A program made the position numbers and the translations under genes. Below are positions 1 to 4,830 of a DNA stretch of 6,302 nt, piece by piece (position 1 is the stretch's first letter; every line of letters begins with the position of its first letter). The notes below the pieces were generated by a model. That model worked only from the letters and a program-made list of their open reading frames with translations, was not told the DNA's origin and made no database searches. Origin of the DNA: an uncultured Lachnospiraceae bacterium (lineage in GTDB: Bacteria > Bacillota > Clostridia > Lachnospirales > Lachnospiraceae). The stretch is from assembly GCA_947177925.1 (NCBI GenBank), contig CAMWWJ010000202.1, positions 1 through 6,302 on the forward strand. Reading direction: 5' to 3'.

Positions 1-29
1 CTGTGTGCATAACTTTTGGAACACTTACA

Positions 30-764
30 TCAATCCAGCAGTATCTCATCTACTGTAACAAATTCATACCCTTCCGCCTGTAATATGTCCACGATTTCAA
101 GGGCAGCCGTCACAGATGATTTATAGCAGTCATGCATTAAAATAATATCATTTTCTTTTACTTTCGTCACTACCCTTTGCACCACTGCCGAAGAATTCTC
201 CGTACACCAGTCTAACGGATCCACCGTCCATAAAACAGGAATCATGCCAAGCTCCGTCTCCAGCTCCTTTTCCCATGCTCCAAAGGGGGGTCTGATAAAC
301 TGCGGATATTCTCCGTTCAACTCGTATAACAGCTTGTTGGTAGACAGAATTTCTTCTTTAAACTCTTCCCTTCCTACCTTTGTCAGCTCCACATGATGAT
401 AGGTATGGTTTCCTATAAGGTGCCCGTCTTCATACATAGTTTCGATTACATCCGGGTATTCTTCCGCACTTTTGCCTAATATAAAAAAAGTAGCTTTTAC
501 ATTCCTTTTCTTTAATCCTTCTAAAAGCTGTCTGGTGTAATTGGGGTATGGCCCGTCATCAAAGGTAAGGGCAATCTTTCCCTTGTCTTTTAATCCATCC
601 GTTTTTGTACCGGTTTCCCCATCACTTGTTTCCACTCCACCATCCACAAACATAACTTCTTCCCTTGCAAGACTTCCGTAAGTGTGGTTCCACGAAAAAA
701 AGAGTATGCCAAACAATAACAAATCCAGCGCCAGCAATAATACACAGCCCTTCCTTTTGTTCAT
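30..764 (-). CDS. Membrane-anchored polysaccharide deacetylase (NodB / CE4 family)
   Basis: Predicted metal-dependent de-N-acetylase acting on an N-acetylated glycan outside the membrane; peptidoglycan or another cell-wall polysaccharide is the likely but unproven substrate. With ATG at 764 it is 244 aa. Residues about 7-24 form one hydrophobic segment after a basic MNKRK start, a signal anchor. A polar linker (about 30-62) leads to the NodB domain. All five CE4 motifs are visible: TFDDGP (67-72, base D69, metal D70), HTYHH (120-124, metal His 120 and 124), RPPFG (158-162), DPLDW (182-186) and the ILMHD motif (208-212). An active enzyme is therefore expected. The start at 764 is preferred over the in-frame ATG at 779 because AAGGAG sits 6 nt before it. 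It lies just downstream of glgB on the same strand, so cotranscription is likely. The gene stops 29 bp from the window edge and no terminator is visible. Confidence 0.93.
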   Translation of the reverse strand: MNKRKGCVLLLALDLLLFGILFFSWNHTYGSLAREEVMFVDGGVETSDGETGTKTDGLKDKGKIALTFDDGPYPNYTRQLLEGLKKRNVKATFFILGKSAEEYPDVIETMYEDGHLIGNHTYHHVELTKVGREEFKEEILSTNKLLYELNGEYPQFIRPPFGAWEKELETELGMIPVLWTVDPLDWCTENSSAVVQRVVTKVKENDIILMHDCYKSSVTAALEIVDILQAEGYEFVTVDEILLD

Positions 765-770
765 GGCATA

Positions 771-776
771 CTCCTT
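771..776 (-). promoter_or_regulatory. Ribosome binding site that decides the deacetylase start
   Basis: AAGGAG with a 6-nt spacer to the ATG at 764. It overlaps the alternative upstream ATG (777-779), which has only a weak A/G-rich stretch before it, so the shorter start is favoured. Confidence 0.75.
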
Positions 777-797
777 CATTTCAAAAGCTTTCTTCTA

Positions 798-2636
798 TTA
801 TATGCGGGATTTTTTTCTTTGACCCCTCTCTTCTCGTCCTTTTTCTTTCTTCAAAATCTTGAAAAGCCTTGCCGAAAACGGAGGCAGATCTACTTTCATG
901 GAACCTTCCTTTACCTGATAATTTGCATCTTCAGGTCTGGTTTTTCCCCCATAACACTGCCAGTCACTATTCAAAAGCTCCTTTACCGTACCTTCCGTTT
1001 CCACCTGGAATGTAAAATCCTTCCAGAACTGGTCCGAAAAATTCAATGCCACAATGATTCTTTCACCCTTTCCGCATCTTTCATAAACATAAGTGGAAAA
1101 CTGCTCCGCATGAACTTCCAGCCATCGGAAGCAAAGGTGATTGTACTCTCCATCGTATAAGGCCGGTTCCTGCTGATAAAGTTTACATAAATCCTTATAA
1201 TAGTGATGAAAGGAGTCATGGGCAGGATAGGAAAGCATATCCCAATCCTGTTCTCTTGTTTCATCCCATTCCCGGAACTGTCCGAATTCATTTCCCATAA
1301 AATTCAGCTTTTTTCCCGGATGTGTATATACATAAGCATAAAATGCCTTTGCCTGTGGAAATTTATCTTCATACTGTCCCCACATCTTTTGGATAATCGT
1401 AGCTTTTCCATGGACTACCTCATCATGGGAAAATGCCAGAAGAAACAATTCATTATAAAAATACTGCATGGAAAAAGTAAGCTTATGATAATTGGCAGGC
1501 CGATGCACCGGCTCTAACTTAAAATATTCCAAAGTATCATTCATAAAGCCCATATCCCATTTATAGTCAAAACCAAGTCCTCCATAAGAAACAGGAGCCG
1601 TTACTTTTAAGAAGTCCGTGGAATCCTCCGCAATTAAAATAGCCTGGGGATGAAGCTTATGCAGGCCTTCATTCATGCCTTTGATAAACTCCACACTTTT
1701 CTCGTTGACACCTCTTTTCGGGTCCCCCTGCCAGTAAATTGCCCGGCTGATGGCATCCATGCGAATGCCGTCAAAATGATATTCACTGAGCCAGTAATTG
1801 GCTGCCGACTGTAAAAAGCTGCGCACCTCTCCTTTTGCATGAATAAAATTGTAGCTGCCCCATTCGCTTTCTCCCACATCCCGATTGTCATATTCATAAA
1901 GATAGGTTCCGTCAAATCTAGAAAGCCCATAACCATCCCTTGCAAAATGTACCGGAACAAAATCCATAATTACACCAATATTATGATTGTGGCATTTGTC
2001 CACCAGTTCCTTTAATCCCTTTGGTTCCCCATATCTGGACGTAGGTGCAAAAAATCCGGTGTTCTGATATCCCCAGGAGCCGTCAAAGGGGTGCTCGCTT
2101 AAAGGAAGGAATTCAACATAGTTAAAATGATTTTCTTTTACATAATCAATCAGCCTGTCTGCCATTTCCTCATATCGGTAGTACCCGTTTTTATCCTGAG
2201 GGTTCCTGTGCCATGAGCCTAAATGCACTTCATATATATTCATAGGCTGATTATAATTCTTATCTCTTTTGGCAATCCATTTTTCGTCTGTAAAGGTATA
2301 TTCCTTCAAATCCACTATGACAGAAGCAAAAGCAGGCCTTAGCTCCATGGAAAATCCATAGGGGTCACAATGCTCCGTCATGCTGCCGTCTCTTCCGTAT
2401 ATCCGATACTTATAGAGCATTCCTTTTCCTGCATGTTCTACATAACATTCATACACGTTCTTATGCCATTTCTGGGTCATCTCTATATTTTCCCAGTTGC
2501 TGAATTCCCCTATCAGACACACACCTGCAGCATTTGGGGCATAAACCCGGAATACCACTCCGTCCCCCTCCATATGGGCGCCAAAATACGTGTAGCAGTC
2601 AAAAGCATTTCCCCGATAAAATTCATCCAAATTCAT
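798..2636 (-). CDS. glgB: 1,4-alpha-glucan branching enzyme
   Basis: Cytoplasmic glycogen branching enzyme (EC 2.4.1.18): cuts an alpha-1,4-glucan chain and transfers the piece to an alpha-1,6 position. It has 612 aa, the compact form usual in Firmicutes (the E. coli enzyme is longer at the N terminus). An N-terminal CBM48 domain covers about residues 15-105, with GEFSNW at 43-48. The GH13 barrel has the four classical regions: DFVPVHF (225-231), DGIRMD (289-294, nucleophile D294), AEDST (336-340, acid/base E337) and SHDEVVHGK (403-411, D405). A C-terminal all-beta domain ends in PPFSARLFK, followed by a short basic tail (about 596-612) that is probably not part of the fold. The ATG at 2636 follows AAGGAG with a 10-nt spacer. 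It is the first gene of a leftward unit with the deacetylase. No other glg gene is in the window. Expression probably starts from the promoter at 2738-2766 under the adjacent palindrome. Confidence 0.97.
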   Translation of the reverse strand: MNLDEFYRGNAFDCYTYFGAHMEGDGVVFRVYAPNAAGVCLIGEFSNWENIEMTQKWHKNVYECYVEHAGKGMLYKYRIYGRDGSMTEHCDPYGFSMELRPAFASVIVDLKEYTFTDEKWIAKRDKNYNQPMNIYEVHLGSWHRNPQDKNGYYRYEEMADRLIDYVKENHFNYVEFLPLSEHPFDGSWGYQNTGFFAPTSRYGEPKGLKELVDKCHNHNIGVIMDFVPVHFARDGYGLSRFDGTYLYEYDNRDVGESEWGSYNFIHAKGEVRSFLQSAANYWLSEYHFDGIRMDAISRAIYWQGDPKRGVNEKSVEFIKGMNEGLHKLHPQAILIAEDSTDFLKVTAPVSYGGLGFDYKWDMGFMNDTLEYFKLEPVHRPANYHKLTFSMQYFYNELFLLAFSHDEVVHGKATIIQKMWGQYEDKFPQAKAFYAYVYTHPGKKLNFMGNEFGQFREWDETREQDWDMLSYPAHDSFHHYYKDLCKLYQQEPALYDGEYNHLCFRWLEVHAEQFSTYVYERCGKGERIIVALNFSDQFWKDFTFQVETEGTVKELLNSDWQCYGGKTRPEDANYQVKEGSMKVDLPPFSARLFKILKKEKGREERGQRKKSRI

Positions 2637-2691
2637 ATGTGAATCACTCCTTCTCTAACCAGCCTTCATAGAACCTGCTCTTTTTCAAGCT

Positions 2692-2706
2692 GTTTTCAAT
2701 GAAAAC
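2692..2706. repeat. Small hairpin in the glgB leader
   Basis: GTTTTC-AAT-GAAAAC, a 6-bp perfect inverted repeat with a 3-nt loop inside the inferred untranslated leader of glgB (about 95 nt). There is no U-tract, so it is not a terminator. It may be a leader structure or chance in A/T-rich DNA. Confidence 0.3.
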
Positions 2707-2715
2707 TCTTGTTTT

Positions 2716-2735
2716 TAATAGACACCCGTCTATTA
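2716..2735. promoter_or_regulatory. Perfect 20-bp palindrome, candidate TetR-type operator
   Basis: TAATAGAC-ACCC-GTCTATTA: 8-bp perfect arms around 4 bp. It starts 2 bp downstream of the glgB -10 box and covers the expected transcription start, where a bound repressor would block initiation. Size and TAGAC/GTCTA half-sites resemble operators of TetR-family repressors such as the LmrA/YxaF type. The divergent TetR-family gene at 2889 is the obvious candidate ligand, which is an inference. Confidence 0.65.
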
Positions 2736-2737
2736 TC

Positions 2738-2766
2738 ATATTAGTATGGAAAGAAAAGATTTGCAA
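2738..2766 (-). promoter_or_regulatory. Promoter of glgB and the deacetylase
   Basis: Leftward -35 TTGCAA (2761-2766), a 17-bp spacer and -10 TAATAT (2738-2743). The expected start point is near 2731, giving a leader of about 95 nt. Spacing is ideal for sigma-A; each hexamer matches consensus at 4 of 6 positions. Confidence 0.6.
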
Positions 2767-2780
2767 GCGACGAAAATTAA

Positions 2781-2828
2781 ATATTTGACTAGTAATCGTC
2801 ACATGATATAATATTGTCAAATATCATG
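2781..2828. repeat. Two overlapping perfect inverted repeats around the tetR promoter
   Basis: Dyad 1: ATATTTGAC (2781-2789) with GTCAAATAT (2816-2824), 9-bp perfect arms, 26 bp apart. Dyad 2: CATGATAT (2802-2809) with ATATCATG (2821-2828), 8-bp perfect arms, 11 bp apart. The first arm overlaps the -35, the middle arm enters the -10, and the right arms cover the expected start point. This looks like a regulator-binding region, probably autoregulatory. It does not share the sequence of the glgB palindrome. Confidence 0.5.
2785..2812 (+). promoter_or_regulatory. Promoter of the TetR-family regulator gene
   Basis: TTGACT (2785-2790), a 16-bp spacer and a consensus TATAAT (2807-2812). Transcription would begin near 2819, leaving about 70 nt before the ATG at 2889. 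It is back-to-back with the glgB promoter; the two -35 boxes are 18 bp apart. Confidence 0.75.
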
Positions 2829-2888
2829 CAGCCATACCATTGAGTCAATCAACATTTGTTAATGCAATTTTGAAAAAGGAGAAGCTTT

Positions 2889-3464
2889 ATGAATGAGAAA
2901 AAAATAGATCGAAGAATAAAACGAACAGAACAAGCCATATTTAAATCTCTTTCTTCCCTGGCCTCCGAAAAGCCATTGACCTCCATTACTGTTACGGAGC
3001 TATGCCAGATGGCAGATATACATAAAAGCACCTTCTATCTTCACTATCATGATATCCACCATTGTGCCGAAGAATTTCAAAAACGGCTTACTACTCATAT
3101 CTGCTCTATCATAGCCAAATATGAATACAGAGATTTGCTGGAGCGTTCCGGTGAAATCTGGGGACAGATCATAGAGGCTTATCTTTCCTATGACGGTATG
3201 TATCTGCCCTTTATTAAATCCAACAGCTTTGGTTCCATGCTGCAGGATCTGGAAACCTCTATCATCAATACGATTATGGAAAAATATCAGCTTTCATGCC
3301 CGAATGCCACGGAAAAAGAAGTGATGACACACCGCATCAACGTTACCTTTTTAATCAATGGATATGTAGGTACGCTGCGCTCCTTTGATTTTACTTTATT
3401 AAAAGATGCGTTTTCCACACAGCTTCCAAAATCTTTGCTGCATGGCTTTTCCACAAAAGGATAA
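2889..3464 (+). CDS. TetR/AcrR-family transcriptional regulator
   Basis: A 191-aa DNA-binding regulator. The N-terminal three-helix domain is clear: helix 1 from about residue 10 (KRTEQAIFKSL), then the helix-turn-helix with TVTELCQMADI (about 34-44) and recognition helix HKSTFYLHY (about 45-53), with the F-Y-x-H-Y signature of the family. The rest (about 60-191) is the usual alpha-helical ligand and dimer domain, too divergent to name a ligand. AAGGAG at 2876-2881, 7 nt before the ATG, fixes the start. It is divergent from glgB across a region with two promoters and three perfect inverted repeats, so it probably controls glgB-deacetylase, itself, or both. It runs convergently into the next gene with only 12 bp between stop codons. 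Confidence 0.92.
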   Translation: MNEKKIDRRIKRTEQAIFKSLSSLASEKPLTSITVTELCQMADIHKSTFYLHYHDIHHCAEEFQKRLTTHICSIIAKYEYRDLLERSGEIWGQIIEAYLSYDGMYLPFIKSNSFGSMLQDLETSIINTIMEKYQLSCPNATEKEVMTHRINVTFLINGYVGTLRSFDFTLLKDAFSTQLPKSLLHGFSTKG

Positions 3465-3476
3465 TAAACACCAACG

Positions 3477-3665
3477 CTATTCATAATCCTCTGGAAAATA
3501 ATCAGCCATCATGGCTCTGAAATAGAATTCATCATTTCTTGCATATTCAAGGTCTTTTGTTGCCTTGCCGTCATTCAGCATGCGAATTGCCAAATCAATG
3601 CCTCTCAGGCAGCCTTCATTGTATGCTTTCTGTTTTGCATTGTTGATCCATTCCTCCGCAGTCAT
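3477..3665 (-). CDS. Small conserved-looking protein of unknown function (62 aa)
   Basis: I do not recognise this protein. Starting at the ATG at 3665 it is 62 aa, soluble-looking and acidic at the C terminus (DYFPEDYE), with no membrane segment or cysteine pair. The middle part (GIDLAIRMLNDGK) is predicted helical and faintly recalls C-terminal tails of Rpn-type PD-(D/E)XK proteins, not enough for an assignment. The start is chosen over an in-frame ATG at 3746 for two reasons: a GGGGGTGA ribosome binding site (3671-3678) precedes 3665, and a near-consensus promoter overlaps the longer start. It is a stand-alone gene, convergent with the TetR gene and downstream of the YczE-like gene on the same strand. 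Confidence 0.7.
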   Translation of the reverse strand: MTAEEWINNAKQKAYNEGCLRGIDLAIRMLNDGKATKDLEYARNDEFYFRAMMADYFPEDYE

Positions 3666-3717
3666 AGGAATCACCCCCGTTTGACAAATATTACTTATAT
3701 TGCTACTTCTAATTGCT

Positions 3718-3746
3718 ATTATAAGGTAATATTTTAGTTCTGGCAA
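3718..3746 (-). promoter_or_regulatory. Promoter of the 62-aa protein gene
   Basis: Leftward TTGCCA (3741-3746), a 17-bp spacer and consensus TATAAT (3718-3723). The start would lie near 3711, about 45 nt before the ATG at 3665. This shows the small gene has its own transcript and argues that the upstream in-frame ATG at 3746 is not used. Confidence 0.75.
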
Positions 3747-3749
3747 CAG

Positions 3750-3787
3750 AAAAAAACAAATGAAGGTGTGCTATGGTAACAATTTGT
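3750..3787 (-). terminator. Weak terminator-like structure after the YczE-like gene
   Basis: Read leftward: ACAAAT (3782-3787) can pair with ATTTGT (3756-3761), followed by a run of seven Us (3750-3756). The stem is only 6 A/U-rich pairs with a 20-nt loop, and its first arm overlaps the stop codon, so this is a tentative call. Confidence 0.3.
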
Positions 3788-4419
3788 CAGGGGAGGGGTC
3801 TGCTCTCTTTCCTGTAAAGAATTTTTTCTGCCACGTGCTTAATAAAAAACTGCACAATAGGTCCCATTCCAAAGGCAGTGATAATCGTGCCGATTCCTAT
3901 ACAATCTTTTGCATGCAGCACATAAGCGATAAGGACGCAGATCACATCCGTAAAGATACGGCAGAAACGGTATTGTGCAATTTTTTTGTCTGCCATGATC
4001 AGAGAAACGGCATCATAGGAGGACACACCTAAATCGGCCGCAATGTATAAGGAGGAAGCAAAGCATAAGACAAAAATAGCTATAGCCAATGTAATCCCCT
4101 GAATCATCCAGGTATCTGCCTCATATAGAGAATTTAAAAGCTTTAAAGAGAAATCTGCCACTGCGCCTATGATGAACAGATTTAAAATAGTCCCTAAACC
4201 GATATAGTGCTTGTCTATAAAAAATACCAGGATTAAAAGGATTCCGATTATAACAGGATACAATATTCCATAAGAAGAATGGACGGCATTTGCACAGCCT
4301 GTCACAAAAGCAGTGAAGGGATCCGTCCCCAGTTCCGCTTTCCTGAGAATTCCTACGGAAACACCCGTAAACACCGTCCCGATTACAGTCATTAAAATTC
4401 GCTTCCACTTTCTATCCAT
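3787..4419 (-). CDS. YczE/YitT-type integral membrane protein
   Basis: A 210-aa membrane protein of the YczE/YyaS/YitT group; the molecular function of this family is not firmly established. Six hydrophobic segments can be placed near 8-26, 50-69, 73-96, 104-126, 153-170 and 174-195. The two halves repeat each other: LGTDPFTAF (30-38) matches LGVSSYDAVSL (130-140), and IGLGTILNLFIIG (73-85) matches IGIGTIITAFGMG (174-186), the internal duplication expected in the family. The C terminus is basic. The ATG at 4419 follows GAGGAG (4428-4433) with an 8-nt spacer, preferred over an in-frame ATG at 4461 that lies inside the large hairpin and lacks a ribosome site. No convincing promoter is seen. The IS110 element sits just upstream and may have separated the gene from upstream DNA. 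Confidence 0.87.
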   Translation of the reverse strand: MDRKWKRILMTVIGTVFTGVSVGILRKAELGTDPFTAFVTGCANAVHSSYGILYPVIIGILLILVFFIDKHYIGLGTILNLFIIGAVADFSLKLLNSLYEADTWMIQGITLAIAIFVLCFASSLYIAADLGVSSYDAVSLIMADKKIAQYRFCRIFTDVICVLIAYVLHAKDCIGIGTIITAFGMGPIVQFFIKHVAEKILYRKESRPLP

Positions 4420-4440
4420 TTCCGACTCTCCTCGTATAAT

Positions 4441-4485
4441 AAGTTTATAGACCTCTTTCAAAGAGAGGCTATAGACTTATTTTTT
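4441..4485 (+). terminator. Strong terminator-like hairpin with T6, upstream of the YczE-like gene
   Basis: A stem of 17 pairs: 4441-4450 with 4469-4478 (one G-T pair), a bulged A at 4451, then 4452-4458 with 4462-4468 and a CAA loop. TTTTTT (4480-4485) follows at once on the + strand. It has the form of a rho-independent terminator for rightward transcription, yet the genes to its left in this stretch point leftward. Read on the - strand it is a leader hairpin ending 7 nt before the ribosome site of the YczE-like gene, or an operator. Confidence 0.6.
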
Positions 4486-4549
4486 ATGATGCAGGTATTG
4501 GATGAATTGTTGGACATCCTTTTATACCCGCATAGTTAATAAGTTACTT

Positions 4550-4555
4550 TATAGT
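4550..4555 (+). promoter_or_regulatory. Candidate -10 box for the left-end RNA
   Basis: TATAGT, 5 of 6 matches to TATAAT, would start transcription near 4562, shortly before the first hairpin of the structured region. No good -35 is present in the integrated left flank; the TTGACT at 6205-6210 could serve only in a circular form. Confidence 0.4.
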
Positions 4556-4561
4556 CATGGT

Positions 4562-4772
4562 CCCAGATGTTACAATAAGTTCTATAAGAACTGTAGCTGT
4601 GGTCACTGCTTTTACTCTCCAGCAAAACATTTGTTATTGCCATGAAAGCCTGCAGCCCTAATGCTACGCTAAGACTTATTACACAAATGCTGCATTCTGG
4701 TATCTGGCCACCAGCAGGGTATTTCTTACCAGATAATGCTAATAACGCGAGGTTTAGGGCGGCGTAGTGATC
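4562..4772 (+). ncRNA. Candidate IS110 bridge RNA
   Basis: Non-coding left part of the element with dense nested complementarity. 5' hairpin: GTTAC/GTAGC (4569-4573 with 4593-4597) and AGTTCT/AGAACT (4578-4583 with 4587-4592). A long-range stem of 7 pairs (4601-4607 with 4766-4772, one G-U) closes two arms. Arm A: 4608-4613 with 4644-4649, internal loop 4614-4621 and 4641-4643, then 4622-4628 with 4633-4640. Arm B: GCCCTAA/TTAGGGC (4655-4661 with 4754-4760), internal loop 4662-4675 and 4746-4753, TTATTA/TAATAA (4676-4681 with 4740-4745), then GCATT/AATGC and CTGGTA/TACCAG (4692-4702 with 4727-4739). A 5' hairpin plus two looped arms, upstream of an IS110 recombinase, is the layout known for IS621 bridge RNA. 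The guide segments cannot be assigned with confidence, and the RNA ends are guesses. Confidence 0.5.
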
Positions 4773-4813
4773 TGGGATAAGCCATGATTACATTTTCTTT
4801 TATTCTTGCTATG

Positions 4814-4824
4814 AAAGGTGGTGA
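4814..4824 (+). promoter_or_regulatory. Ribosome binding site pointing to a missing start codon
   Basis: AAAGGTGGTGA, one mismatch from the full anti-SD complement AAAGGAGGTGA. Counting from its GGTGG core, a 9-nt spacer leads to position 4831, which is in frame with the recombinase but reads GTA instead of ATG or GTG. Confidence 0.6.
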
Positions 4825-4830
4825 CTATCC

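Noticed and set aside
1043..1960. Open frames inside glgB on both strands (1043-1291, 1203-1517, 1673-1960)
   Set aside because: glgB is intact with all catalytic regions; these are by-products of its codon usage.
4121..4408. Open frame on the - strand inside the YczE-like gene (95 codons)
   Set aside because: It lies wholly inside a convincing membrane-protein gene in another frame, has no ribosome site, and shows no family features.
4425..4431. ACTCTCC before the YczE-like gene, identical to the arm A loop at 4614-4620, as a target-guide match
   Set aside because: A 7-base match in this much sequence is expected by chance. It would place the left end inside the ribosome site region of the membrane-protein gene, and no matching right half was found.
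4433..4461. TTGAAA...TATACG as a promoter for the YczE-like gene
   Set aside because: The start point would fall after the ribosome binding site, and the boxes sit in the hairpin; the arrangement would not give a translatable leader.
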